Assembly: GCF_000020665.1 (NCBI RefSeq)
Contig: NC_011071.1
Location: 1,974,501-2,038,500, forward strand
Origin: Stenotrophomonas maltophilia R551-3
GTDB taxonomy: Bacteria > Pseudomonadota > Gammaproteobacteria > Xanthomonadales > Xanthomonadaceae
Length of the DNA stretch: 64,000 bases
Reading direction: 5' to 3'
The notes under the pieces: model-generated
Database searches by the model: none
What the model saw: the letters and a program-made list of their open reading frames with translations, nothing else
Told to the model about the DNA's origin: nothing
In this document: one piece after another, positions 19,838 through 28,917 of the stretch
Layout: each line of letters opens with the position of its first letter
Numbering within the stretch: position 1 is the first letter of the stretch
Position numbers and translations under genes: made by a program

Positions 19838-21151
19838 ATGCCGATCTCCGCAACGCCCCGTCCATCGGGTTCCTCGGGCAACGCACCTGCCGTCACCAAC
19901 GGCAAGGCGCTGGCTGTCGTCACCACGATCTTCTTCATGTGGGGCTTCCTGACCTGCCTCAATGACATCCTGATCCCGCACCTGAAGGCGGTGTTCGAGC
20001 TGAACTATGCCAAGGCGATGCTGGTGCAGTTCACCTTCTTCGGCACCTATTTCCTGATGTCGCTGCCAGCGGGTCGGCTGGTGGCGGCGCTGGGTTACAA
20101 GAAGGGCATCGTTGCCGGTCTGGTGATCGCTGGTATCGGCGCGCTGGGCTTCTGGCCGGCGGCCGAGCTGCGCGTGTACGGCGCCTTCCTCGGCGCGCTG
20201 TTCGTGCTGGCCACTGGCATTACCGTGCTGCAGGTCGCTGCCAACCCCTACGTTGCGCTGCTGGGTCCGGAGCAGACCAGCTCCAGCCGCCTGACCCTGG
20301 CGCAGGCGCTGAACTCGCTGGGCACGGCCATTGCGCCGATTTTCGGCGGCATGCTGATCCTGTCCAACACGGTCAAGAGCGCCGATGAACTGAACGCGCT
20401 GCCGGCCGCCGAACAGCTGGCCTACCGCGCCGCCGAGGCGCAGGCCGTGCAGGGCCCGTACGTGGGCCTGGCAGTGGCGCTGGTGCTGCTGGCGCTGTTC
20501 GTGTTCCTGTTCCGCCTGCCGGCGCTGAGCGACGCCACCGAGCAGGCCGACCAGGGCCACCACCACAGCTATCTGGATGCGCTGCGCAAGCGCCACCTGT
20601 TGCTGGGTGTGCTGGGCATCTTCTTCTACGTCGGCGCCGAAGTGTCGATCGGCAGCTTCCTGGTCAACTATCTGTCGATGCCGAGCATCGGCGGCTTCAG
20701 CGAACAGGAAGCCACGCACTACGTGTCGGCCTACTGGACGATGGCGATGATCGGCCGCTTTGCGGGCTCGGCGCTGCTGGCGCGCTTCTCGCCCAGCCGT
20801 CTGCTGGCGATCTTCGCGCTGGTCAACGTGGGCCTGCTGGCCACGACCATGCTGACCTCCGGCAACGTCGCGCTGTACTCGGTGGTGGCGATCGGCCTGT
20901 TCAACTCGATCATGTTCCCGACCATCTTCGCGCTGAGCATCGAGCGCCTGGGCCCGCTGACCAACAAGGGTTCCAGCCTGCTGATCATGGCCATCGTCGG
21001 CGGTGCCGTGGTGCCGTACCTGCAGGGCGTGCTGGCCGACCACATCGGCGTGCAGGCCAGCTTCATCCTGCCGCTGCTGTGCTACGGCTACATCATTTTC
21101 TACGGACTGGTCGGCGCGCGTACGCCGGCTTCCGCAACGCAGGGAGGCTGA
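19838..21151 (+). CDS. MFS sugar:proton symporter, FucP/GluP family
   Basis: 437 aa with about 12 membrane helices. The start region FFMWGFLTCLNDILIPHLK and the LFVLATGITVLQVAANPYVALLGP segment are diagnostic of the FucP/GluP (fucose, glucose/galactose) branch. It sits in the inner membrane and likely imports mannose liberated in the periplasm. It starts 60 bp after lacI and ends 7 bp before the kinase gene. Confidence 0.9.
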   Translation: MPISATPRPSGSSGNAPAVTNGKALAVVTTIFFMWGFLTCLNDILIPHLKAVFELNYAKAMLVQFTFFGTYFLMSLPAGRLVAALGYKKGIVAGLVIAGIGALGFWPAAELRVYGAFLGALFVLATGITVLQVAANPYVALLGPEQTSSSRLTLAQALNSLGTAIAPIFGGMLILSNTVKSADELNALPAAEQLAYRAAEAQAVQGPYVGLAVALVLLALFVFLFRLPALSDATEQADQGHHHSYLDALRKRHLLLGVLGIFFYVGAEVSIGSFLVNYLSMPSIGGFSEQEATHYVSAYWTMAMIGRFAGSALLARFSPSRLLAIFALVNVGLLATTMLTSGNVALYSVVAIGLFNSIMFPTIFALSIERLGPLTNKGSSLLIMAIVGGAVVPYLQGVLADHIGVQASFILPLLCYGYIIFYGLVGARTPASATQGG

Positions 21152-21158
21152 GTCCGGA

Positions 21159-22154
21159 ATGGGTGCCATTGTCTGCTTCGGCGAAATTTTGATCGATCTA
21201 CTAGCGCAACCGCCGGCCTCGGCCGATACTCCGCGCGCGTTCCTGCAGTACGCCGGTGGTGCACCGGCGAACGTCGCGGTGGCGGCTGCACGGCTGGGTG
21301 CAGAGACCCAGTTCGTCGGCATGCTCGGCCGCGACATGTTCGGTGACTTCCTCGCCGACAGCCTGGTCGAGCACGGCGTGGGCACGGATTACATCGTGCG
21401 CACCGACGCCGCCAAGACCGCGCTGGCCTTCGTCGCGCTGGATGCCAGTGGCGAGCGCAGCTTCAGCTTCTACCGCCCGCCGGCGGCTGACCTGCTGTTC
21501 CGTGACAACGATTTCCAGGCCGCGTGCCTCGACAGCGCGCAGTGCTTCCACGTCTGTTCCAACAGCTTGACTGAACCGGCCATCGCCGAGGCGACCTTCG
21601 CCGGCATGGACCGCGCCCGCGCCGCCGGTGCGGTGGTCAGCCTCGACCTCAACCTGCGTCCGGCCCTGTGGCCGGCGAACGAGGATCCGACGCCGAGGCT
21701 GTGGCAGGCACTGGAACGTGCCGACCTGGTCAAGCTCTCGCGCGAGGAACTGGACTACCTGGCAGCACCGCTCGGCGATGACGGAGAGGCGCTGGTGCTA
21801 CGTCGCCTGCTGGCCGCGCAGGCGCGCTGGGTGATCGTCACCGATGGCGCGGCCACGCTGCACTGGTACACCCGCGACAACCACGGCACGGTCACCAGTT
21901 TCCGCGTGGCCACGGTCGATACCACGGCCGCCGGTGATGCCTTCGTCGGTGGCGTGCTGGTCGGCCTGCTGGAGCGGGGCGGGGCGGGCGCTGGTTTCGC
22001 CGCGTTCTGCCAGGACCCGGAGGCGATCGCCGCCACGCTGCGCTTCGGCGCCGCCGTGGGTGCGCTGGCGGTTACCCGCAAGGGCGCGTTCGCCGCGATG
22101 CCCTCGCTCGATGAAGTGCAGCAGCTGCTGCAGGCACAGGACATTCCCGCATGA
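21159..22154 (+). CDS. PfkB-family sugar kinase (fructokinase-like)
   Basis: 331 aa, ATG at 21159 eight bases after the transporter stop. The N-terminal GEILIDLLAQ and GGAPANVAVAAARLG segments and the C-terminal signature DTTAAGDAF (D254, catalytic base D260) place it in the ribokinase/PfkB superfamily, fructokinase branch. With the adjacent AGE isomerase it most likely phosphorylates fructose at C6; mannokinase activity is an alternative. Codons 10-15 contain ATCGATCTACTA, with rare CTA codons and a weak operator match (21188-21201). Overlaps the next gene by ATGA. Confidence 0.9.
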   Translation: MGAIVCFGEILIDLLAQPPASADTPRAFLQYAGGAPANVAVAAARLGAETQFVGMLGRDMFGDFLADSLVEHGVGTDYIVRTDAAKTALAFVALDASGERSFSFYRPPAADLLFRDNDFQAACLDSAQCFHVCSNSLTEPAIAEATFAGMDRARAAGAVVSLDLNLRPALWPANEDPTPRLWQALERADLVKLSREELDYLAAPLGDDGEALVLRRLLAAQARWVIVTDGAATLHWYTRDNHGTVTSFRVATVDTTAAGDAFVGGVLVGLLERGGAGAGFAAFCQDPEAIAATLRFGAAVGALAVTRKGAFAAMPSLDEVQQLLQAQDIPA

Positions 22155-23377
22155 GCACCTCGCCCGATTTCCGTTCGCCCGCGTTCCTGCGCGCGCACAT
22201 CGCCGACACGATGGCGTTCTACCACCCGCGCTGCATCGACCCGAAGGGTGGCTTCTTCCATTATTTCCGCGACGACGGCAGCATCTACGATGCCAGCCAC
22301 CGCCACCTGGTGAGCAGCACCCGTTTCGTCTTCAACTATGCGATGGCCTACCGTGAATTCGGCAATGCCGAGTACCGCGAGGCGGTCGAGCATGGCGTGC
22401 GCTACCTGCGCGAGGTGCACCGTAACCCGGCCACCGGCGGCTATGCCTGGACCCTGCGCGACGGCAAGGTCGAGGACGACATGAACCACTGCTACGGCGT
22501 GGCGTTCGTGCTGCTGGCCTACAGCTGCGCACTGAAAGCCGGTGTCGAGCAGGCCCGCGAGTGGATGGATGAGACCTGGCAGCTGCTGGAAGCACGCTTC
22601 TGGGAGCCGCAGCACGGCCTGTACAAGGACGAGGCTGACGGCCAGTGGAACTTCACCGGCTACCGTGGCCAGAACGCCAACATGCACATGTGCGAGGCGA
22701 TGCTGGCCGCGTTCGAGGCCAGTGGCGAGCAGCGCTATGTCGAGCGCGCGCTGCAGCTGGCCGACAACATGACCCGCCGCCAGGCCGCCAAGGCCGGTGG
22801 CCTGGTCTGGGAGCATTACGATTCCAACTGGGAAATCGACTGGGACTACAACCTGGACGACCCCAAGCACCTGTTCCGCCCATGGGGCTTCCAGCCGGGG
22901 CATCAGACCGAGTGGGCCAAGCTGCTGCTGATCCTCGATCGCCACGTGCAGGCCGACTGGCTGGTGCCGACCGCGCAGCATCTGTTCGACGTGGCCGTAG
23001 CGCGCAGCTGGGACGACACCCGTGGTGGCTTGTACTACGGCTTCGCACCTGAATCGCGGCGGCAGCCGGGCATGGACGGCGCACCGATCGGTGGCGACAG
23101 CTTCGTCTGCGACGACGACAAGTACTTCTGGGTGCAGGCCGAAACGCTGGCCACCGCCGCGTTGATGGCCAAGCGTACCGGCGACGACCGCTACTGGCAG
23201 TGGTACGACCGCTTCTGGGCGTACTCCTGGGAGCATTTCGTCGATCACCAGTACGGTGCCTGGTTCCGCATCCTCGATGCGGACAACCGCAAGTACAGCG
23301 ACGAGAAGAGCCCGGCTGGCAAGGTCGATTACCACACCATGGGCGCGTGCTACGAAGTGTTGAACGTCGTGCGTTGA
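22151..23377 (+). CDS. AGE-family sugar isomerase/epimerase (probable mannose isomerase)
   Basis: 408 aa, the usual length of the N-acylglucosamine 2-epimerase / YihS (alpha/alpha)6-barrel family. Family-like segments include GYAWTLRDGKVEDDMNHCYG, GQNANMHMCEA, KHLFRPWGFQPGHQTEW and KYFWVQAETLATA; their His residues are expected in the active site. Context (mannosidases, hexose transporter, fructokinase-like enzyme) favours mannose-to-fructose isomerisation over GlcNAc epimerisation. Translation is coupled to the kinase through a 4-base overlap. Confidence 0.88.
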   Translation: MSTSPDFRSPAFLRAHIADTMAFYHPRCIDPKGGFFHYFRDDGSIYDASHRHLVSSTRFVFNYAMAYREFGNAEYREAVEHGVRYLREVHRNPATGGYAWTLRDGKVEDDMNHCYGVAFVLLAYSCALKAGVEQAREWMDETWQLLEARFWEPQHGLYKDEADGQWNFTGYRGQNANMHMCEAMLAAFEASGEQRYVERALQLADNMTRRQAAKAGGLVWEHYDSNWEIDWDYNLDDPKHLFRPWGFQPGHQTEWAKLLLILDRHVQADWLVPTAQHLFDVAVARSWDDTRGGLYYGFAPESRRQPGMDGAPIGGDSFVCDDDKYFWVQAETLATAALMAKRTGDDRYWQWYDRFWAYSWEHFVDHQYGAWFRILDADNRKYSDEKSPAGKVDYHTMGACYEVLNVVR

Positions 23378-23539
23378 GGCGCGTGTCGCCGTACGCATGA
23401 TGAATCGGAATCGGTAGCGCCGGGCCGCGCCGCGCCTCGGTCCGGGCGCCGGGATGATGAACGCATCGCCATGCGCGCGGAGCCAGCCGCAGGCAATGGA
23501 CACTCGCTTTGGCCTTCAGCAGAGAAACAGGAGTATCAC

Positions 23540-26158
23540 GTGCATCGCCTTTCCCTCGTTGTCCGTCTGCTCCTGCTGCTGATCGCAGCGTCGGCCTTCC
23601 CGGCAGCTGCAGCGCCTCTGCAGGCACAGTGGCAGTTCCGCATGCTGCCCGGCGACGCGCAGGGCGCCGCGCGTCCAGGCCTGCAGCAATGGCGGGCGGC
23701 GAAGGTGCCGGGCAGCGTGCACACCGACCTGCTGGCGCATGGGCTGATCCGCGATCCGTACGTCGGTGCGCCTGAGGCCGAGCTGCAATGGATCGGCCTG
23801 GCTGATTGGGAGTACCGCGCCCGCTTCGACGTGGATGCGGCGACGCTGGCCAAGCCCAATGCCGAGCTGCGCTTCGATGGGCTGGACACCTACGCCGAAG
23901 TCAGTCTCAACGGCAAGCCGCTGCTGCGTGCAGACAATGCGCACCGTACCTGGACCGCGCGCGTGGAAGGGCGTCTGCGGGCGAAAGGCAATGAACTGCA
24001 GATCGTGTTCCGCTCGCCGATTCGGACCCTGCTGCCGGGCGTGCAGGCGATACCGCACAAGATCGCCGGCAATTACCCGTCGCCGTATGGCGATGAACCG
24101 AAGGACGCGATGGTCGGCAACTTCGCGCGCAAGCCGGCCTACCACTTCGGTTGGGACTGGGGCCCGCGCTATGTCACTGCCGGGGTCTGGCGCGGCGTCG
24201 ATCTGCAGGCCTGGGATGCGCACCGGCTGACAGATCTGGCGGTGCGCACCGATGCATTGAACGCGGAGCAGGCGAAGCTGGCAGTGCTGCTGCAGGTGGA
24301 GCAGGGTGCTGCGGCGGGTTCGGCCGTGGTCAATGTGTATGTACATGATCCGGAAGGCCGCAGCGTGGCCCAGAAGCAGCGCACGGTTCTGCTGAAGCCC
24401 GGCCAGAACAGTGTTGAACTACCGATTGAACTGGCGGAACCGAAGCGTTGGTGGCCGGTCGGCCACGGTGCACAGGACCGCTACACCGTGCAGGCTCGCC
24501 TGGACGGCGGCGCAGATACAACGCTGGCCCGCGAGCAGCGCATCGGCCTGCGCACGGTCGAACTGCGTCGCGAGGAAGACGGTAAGGGCGGGCAGGGCTT
24601 TGCTTTCGTCATCAACGGCGTGGAGATCTTCGCCAAGGGCGCCAACGTCATTCCGTTCGATGCCTTCCCCGCACGGGTCGATGCCGCACGCCTGCGCCAG
24701 GTGCTGACCGCCGCCCGCGACGCCAAAATGAACATGCTGCGCAACTGGGGCGGCGGCTACTACGAGGACGATGCGTTCTTCGACATCGCCGATGAGCTGG
24801 GCCTGCTGGTCTGGCAGGACTTCATGTTCGGTGGTGGCATGCAGCCGGGCTACGATCAGGCGTTCCGCGCCAGCGTGGTGGCCGAGGCGCGCGACAACGT
24901 ACGCCGCCTGCGCCATCACCCCAGCATCGTGCTGTGGTGTGGCAACAACGAGGAAGAGACCGCCTGGAAGGACTGGGGCCACGGCCGCGACCTGAAGGCG
25001 GCTGACCCGGCATTTGCAGCGAGGGTCTGGCAGGGCTACGTCGACCTGTTCGGCAACGACCTGCGCCAGGTAGTGGGCGAGGAGGGGTTGGGCGTGCCGT
25101 ACTGGTCCAGCTCGCCCAGCAATGATCTGGATGAGAAGGCCAACGACTCGACCCGCGGCGACAAGCACTACTGGCAGGTCTGGGGCAATCCAGCGCTGCC
25201 GGTGCAGGCCTACCTGCGTGAGACGCCGCGCTTCATGTCCGAATACGGACTGCAGGCGTGGCCGTCGGTGGCGACGGTGGACCAGATCGCCACCCGCGCC
25301 GAGCAGCGCATCGACAGCCCGGTAATCCGCGCGCACCAGAAATTCATGGCCGGCGAGGGCAACAGCCGCCTGCTGCACTACATCGAACTGGGCTACGGCA
25401 CGCCGAAGGACTTCGAGGACTTCGTCTATCTGAGCCAGGTGATGCAGGCCGATGGCATCGCGCTGGCGGCGCTGCATCATCGCGCCTCGCGGCCGTACAC
25501 GATGGGCTCGCTGTACTGGCAGCTCAACGACGTCTGGCCAGGTGCTTCATGGTCCAGCGTGGACTACTTCGGTCGCTGGAAGGCGCTGCACTTCGCCGCG
25601 CGGCGCTTCTTTGCGCCGGTGACGGTGGCGGCGTTGCGCGATGAGGGCAGCACGCGGGTGCGCCTGATCAACGACGGTGCCGCGCTGGATGCAAGCTGGC
25701 GGTTGCGGGTGATGGATGTAGACGGCAAGGTGCTGCGTCGTCGCGAGGACGCGGTGACGCTGGCCGCTGCCGGTGTCACCTCGATCGGTGATTTCCGCGA
25801 TGCCGAATTGTTGGCCGGTGCCGACCCGAAGCGCACCATTGCGGTGTTCGAGCTGCTGCAGGAAGGCAGGGTGAGCGCGCGACAGGTGCTTGGCTTCGTC
25901 GAGGCCAAGGATCAGATCCTGCCGCGGCAGAAGCTCAAGGCCAGCCTGTCCATTGAAGGCGACCACTATCGTCTGCGATTGGAAAGCGCGGCCTACGTGC
26001 GTTCGGCGTGGATCGACTTCGGTGCATTGGACGTGCAGGTGGAAGACAACCTGCTCGACCTGCTGCCCGGCGAAACCCGCGACATTGCGGTTCGCGGCCC
26101 GGTGGACCTGGCTGCCCTGCGCGAAGCGCTGAAGGTGAAGACCCTCAACGATCGTTGA
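23540..26158 (+). CDS. GH2 beta-mannosidase
   Basis: 872 aa from GTG 23540, preceded by CAGGAG and giving a clean signal peptide (VHRLSLVVRLLLLLIAAS, AAAAP cleavage); an ATG at 23471 would add 23 polar residues. Domain order: sugar-binding jelly roll, immunoglobulin-like, TIM barrel, C-terminal beta domains. The acid/base is E471 in WCGNNEE and the nucleophile E568 in FMSEYG; NWGGGYYEDDAF is typical of GH2 beta-mannosidases. It removes the single beta-linked mannose of the N-glycan core or other beta-mannosides. It lies 162 bp after the isomerase, so it may have its own promoter. Confidence 0.93.
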   Translation: MHRLSLVVRLLLLLIAASAFPAAAAPLQAQWQFRMLPGDAQGAARPGLQQWRAAKVPGSVHTDLLAHGLIRDPYVGAPEAELQWIGLADWEYRARFDVDAATLAKPNAELRFDGLDTYAEVSLNGKPLLRADNAHRTWTARVEGRLRAKGNELQIVFRSPIRTLLPGVQAIPHKIAGNYPSPYGDEPKDAMVGNFARKPAYHFGWDWGPRYVTAGVWRGVDLQAWDAHRLTDLAVRTDALNAEQAKLAVLLQVEQGAAAGSAVVNVYVHDPEGRSVAQKQRTVLLKPGQNSVELPIELAEPKRWWPVGHGAQDRYTVQARLDGGADTTLAREQRIGLRTVELRREEDGKGGQGFAFVINGVEIFAKGANVIPFDAFPARVDAARLRQVLTAARDAKMNMLRNWGGGYYEDDAFFDIADELGLLVWQDFMFGGGMQPGYDQAFRASVVAEARDNVRRLRHHPSIVLWCGNNEEETAWKDWGHGRDLKAADPAFAARVWQGYVDLFGNDLRQVVGEEGLGVPYWSSSPSNDLDEKANDSTRGDKHYWQVWGNPALPVQAYLRETPRFMSEYGLQAWPSVATVDQIATRAEQRIDSPVIRAHQKFMAGEGNSRLLHYIELGYGTPKDFEDFVYLSQVMQADGIALAALHHRASRPYTMGSLYWQLNDVWPGASWSSVDYFGRWKALHFAARRFFAPVTVAALRDEGSTRVRLINDGAALDASWRLRVMDVDGKVLRRREDAVTLAAAGVTSIGDFRDAELLAGADPKRTIAVFELLQEGRVSARQVLGFVEAKDQILPRQKLKASLSIEGDHYRLRLESAAYVRSAWIDFGALDVQVEDNLLDLLPGETRDIAVRGPVDLAALREALKVKTLNDR

Positions 26159-26161
26159 GCA

Positions 26162-26239
26162 AAAAAGGGGACGGAGGGGATTAAGTCGTTTGTGGCCCAT
26201 GTGTGCCACAAACGACTTAATCCCCTCCGTCCCCTTTTT
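26162..26239. repeat. 80-bp near-perfect palindrome between convergent genes
   Basis: Arms of ~35 bp (AAAAGGGGACGGAGGGGATT, then AAGTCGTTTGTGGC) and their complement, starting with A-runs and ending in T-runs. Almost the same element lies at 32654-32730. The structure would act as a terminator in both directions, here between the beta-mannosidase gene and mtnC. Confidence 0.85.
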
Positions 26240-26244
26240 CTTGC

Positions 26245-26940
26245 TTACAGCTGGATCTGCTGGAAGTTCTCGACGCGCTCGTGGCCGTTGGCGGCCTGGC
26301 CGGTGCGCGGCAGCGGGTAGTCATCCAGGCGATCGATCAGGCGGGTCTGCAACCCGGCTTCGCGGGCAGCATCCAGTTCTTCCACCACATCCGACAGGAA
26401 CAGGATCTCGCCGGCCGGCACGTCGATGGCCTGCACGATGCGGCGGTAGCTGTCGGCCTCGCGCTTGCCGCCGATCTCGGTATCGAACCAGCCCGACACC
26501 AGCGGGCTGAGGTCACCGGCATCGCTGAAGCCGAAGAACAGCTTCTGCGCCGGCACCGAGCCGGAGGAATACACATACAGCGGCAGGCCGGAGGCGTGCC
26601 AGCCCTTCAGCACCGGCGCCACTTCCGGGTAGAAGTGCGCGGTGTAGTCGCCGCGGCGGTAACCTTCGTCCCAGATCAGGCCCTGCAGCGCCTTCAGTGC
26701 AGTGTGCTTGCGGTCCTGGTCGATCCAGCCCTGCAGCGTCTCGGCCACCAGGCTGTCCTGGCAGGCGCCGCCAATCTCGGTGGCCACCGCATCCAGCCAA
26801 CGGCGGACTTCCGGCTGCTGGCCGTGCTCGGCGACGAACGCGGGCAGCGCCTTGCGGGCATAGGGGAACAGCACGTTCTTGACGAACGAGATGCTGCTGG
26901 TGGTGCCTTCGATGTCGGTCAGGATGACGCGGGGCTGCAT
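26245..26940 (-). CDS. mtnC: 2,3-diketo-5-methylthio-1-phosphopentane phosphatase (enolase-phosphatase E1)
   Basis: 231 aa, HAD superfamily. The nucleophile segment is [20 protein letters not shown], the phosphate-binding segment [11 protein letters not shown] and the metal loop [14 protein letters not shown]. It enolises and dephosphorylates the methionine-salvage intermediate to the acireductone used by MtnD, whose gene ends 3 bp upstream. Last gene of the mtnB-mtnD-mtnC cluster. Confidence 0.93.
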   Translation of the reverse strand: MQPRVILTDIEGTTSSISFVKNVLFPYARKALPAFVAEHGQQPEVRRWLDAVATEIGGACQDSLVAETLQGWIDQDRKHTALKALQGLIWDEGYRRGDYTAHFYPEVAPVLKGWHASGLPLYVYSSGSVPAQKLFFGFSDAGDLSPLVSGWFDTEIGGKREADSYRRIVQAIDVPAGEILFLSDVVEELDAAREAGLQTRLIDRLDDYPLPRTGQAANGHERVENFQQIQL

Positions 26941-26943
26941 GGA

Positions 26944-27501
26944 TCAGGACGCCTGGGTAGGTACGTAACGGGGGAACTTCTGCGCGATGTCGGTGCCGGT
27001 GAAGTGGCCGACCCAGCCGTCCGGCTCGGTGAAGAAGCGGATCGCCACGAAGCTGGGCTCATCGCCCATGTCGAACCAGTGGGTGGTGCCGTCGGGCACG
27101 GCGATCAGGTCGTCCTTCACGCACTCGATCTCATAGACCTTGTCACCCACGTGCAGCGTGAACAGGCCGGAGCCTGCGACGAAGAAGCGCACCTCGTCTT
27201 CCTTGTGGAAGTGTTCGTCGAGGAACTTCCTGCGCAGCTCGGCGCGGTTCGGGTTGTCCGGGGCGATCGAGGCCACGTCCACGCTCTTGAAGCCGCGCTC
27301 GGCCACCAGGCGGTCGATGTCGGCGCGGTAAGCGGCGAACACTTCCTCCTGGCTGGCGCCCGGCGCGACCGGCGCGGTGGCCTGCCAGCGCTCGAAGGTG
27401 ACGCCGATCTTCTGCAGCTCGGCAGCGATGATCGCGCCGTCCTGGGTGTCCAGCAGCGGCGATTCGGGGCGGGTGTCGTCGTAGATGCGCAGTCGGCTCA
27501 T
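26944..27501 (-). CDS. mtnD: Acireductone dioxygenase
   Basis: 185 aa cupin. Metal ligands are visible in [14 protein letters not shown] (His-x-His-x3-Glu), with a further His in the second cupin motif (GTTHWFDMG). With Fe it makes the ketoacid precursor of methionine plus formate; with Ni, the off-pathway products. Between mtnB and mtnC on the same strand. Confidence 0.95.
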   Translation of the reverse strand: MSRLRIYDDTRPESPLLDTQDGAIIAAELQKIGVTFERWQATAPVAPGASQEEVFAAYRADIDRLVAERGFKSVDVASIAPDNPNRAELRRKFLDEHFHKEDEVRFFVAGSGLFTLHVGDKVYEIECVKDDLIAVPDGTTHWFDMGDEPSFVAIRFFTEPDGWVGHFTGTDIAQKFPRYVPTQAS

Positions 27502-27588
27502 GGCGGCAGCTTGAACGTCTCGGGGGGAAGACAGGGTAGCAGGGTGGGGGCAGGGTGCAGATTCCAGATGGGAATCTGCACCCCTCGA

Positions 27589-28230
27589 TCAGCCGCGCAG
27601 CTTGCGCAGTTCCAGCTCGCAGTGGAGCAGGAACTCGAAGGCTTCCAGGTGGCGGCGCGCGTCGGCCATGTCGCGGCCCCAGGCATACAGGCCGTGGCCA
27701 TCGATCAGGTAGCCCCACAGGTTCTGACGGTCGAGCAGGTCATCGACCTGCTTCGAAAGCACGTTCATGTCCTGGGTGTTGGCGAACACCGGAATGTCGA
27801 TGGCCATTTCATGGGTGCTGTTGCCGGCGAAGGCCTTCAGCAGCTCGTAGCCTTCGACCCGGATGTGGCCCTGCGGCGCGTACAGGCGCGAGGCAATGGT
27901 CTGCACCGGCGAGTGGGTGTGCAGCACGCAGCCGATCTCGGGGAAGCGACGGTACAACTGGGTGTGCAGCAGGGTCTCGGCAGACGGGCGCAGCGGGCGG
28001 CCGACGGCCTGGCCGTCGAAGTCCACCACCATGATGTCGTCCTCGATCAGCCGCCCCTTGTCCTTGCCGGACACGGTGATCGCGGCATGGCGGTCGTCCA
28101 GGCGGTGGGAGAAGTTGCTGCTGGTGGCCGGGGTCCAACCGGCCTGGGCCAGCTCGCGGACATTGTCGATCAGCAGCTGGGCCAGTTCGCTCAGGCGCGC
28201 GGTGTCGTACGGGAAGGTGGGGGCGTTCAT
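27589..28230 (-). CDS. mtnB: Methylthioribulose-1-phosphate dehydratase
   Basis: 213 aa, class II aldolase fold. Zinc-ligand segment LHTHSPVQT and substrate segment [14 protein letters not shown] are typical of MtnB. The chosen ATG gives the normal family length; an open frame continues much further upstream without homology. First gene of the salvage cluster; mtnA, mtnK and mtnP are not in this window. An 87-bp gap separates it from mtnD. Confidence 0.93.
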   Translation of the reverse strand: MNAPTFPYDTARLSELAQLLIDNVRELAQAGWTPATSSNFSHRLDDRHAAITVSGKDKGRLIEDDIMVVDFDGQAVGRPLRPSAETLLHTQLYRRFPEIGCVLHTHSPVQTIASRLYAPQGHIRVEGYELLKAFAGNSTHEMAIDIPVFANTQDMNVLSKQVDDLLDRQNLWGYLIDGHGLYAWGRDMADARRHLEAFEFLLHCELELRKLRG

Positions 28231-28482
28231 GCCGGCGATTTTACTGGATTCGGCCCGTCGCTGGACCTGCGCAGCAGCAGCGGGCCGGCTATGCGGGCAG
28301 ACCGCGGCAGTGTGCTGCCACAGGGTCGGCAGGATTTGGATCGAGGCAGGCACAGCGCTGGCTGAATGGGGGAGGCCGGCAGCGCGTTGGAAGCGATTCC
28401 GGTCGTGGACAGCCTTCGCGCCGCGAAACACCATCAGGTGGCCGCAGAAATTCCGGCGAGCGCCAAGGATAGGAGTACTTCG
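28231..28482. other. Intergenic region between mtnB and a divergent lipoprotein gene
   Basis: About 250 bp. It must contain the divergent promoters, but no clear -35/-10 pair or operator was recognised. GGATAGGAG at 28468-28475 is the ribosome site of the lipoprotein gene. Confidence 0.4.
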
Positions 28483-28857
28483 ATGACCGCGCGCGCGATG
28501 GGAACGATGGGGATGATCGGTGTGGTGCTGGCCTGCAGTGGCTGCACGATGGAATGGGTAAAGATGGATGCGGGAGCACGGCCATTCGGCCCCGCCCACT
28601 CGAGTTGCGCGGCGCGGGCCGACGATCATTGGCCGGTGAGGAATGAAGTGGCCACGCGCACCGTCTACGAGGACCGCAAGGTACCCTGCAGGCTCGATGA
28701 AGTCTGCACGATCGATGGCAAGTACAACATGGTGCCGATGCCGAAAGAGGAGAGCTACATCGTGGACGTCAATGCGTCCGACCGCGGCAGTGAGTTCCGG
28801 GGCTGCATGGCCGGTGCCGGCTGGCAACAGCAGCTCATCTGGTTCAATCGTCGCTAG
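28483..28857 (+). CDS. Small predicted lipoprotein, function unknown
   Basis: 124 aa from ATG 28483 with a strong AGGAG site. Residues 1-17 are hydrophobic and end in VLAC, an acceptable lipobox; CSGC follows directly. The mature part has several Cys residues ([23 protein letters not shown]) and no recognised domain. A longer frame from 28366 lacks a ribosome site. Confidence 0.7.
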   Translation: MTARAMGTMGMIGVVLACSGCTMEWVKMDAGARPFGPAHSSCAARADDHWPVRNEVATRTVYEDRKVPCRLDEVCTIDGKYNMVPMPKEESYIVDVNASDRGSEFRGCMAGAGWQQQLIWFNRR

Positions 28858-28917
28858 GCGAGACGGGTACCTCGCACCAGCAAGCGGAAGGGCAGGGCCG
28901 TCGTGGCCCTGCCGCTC

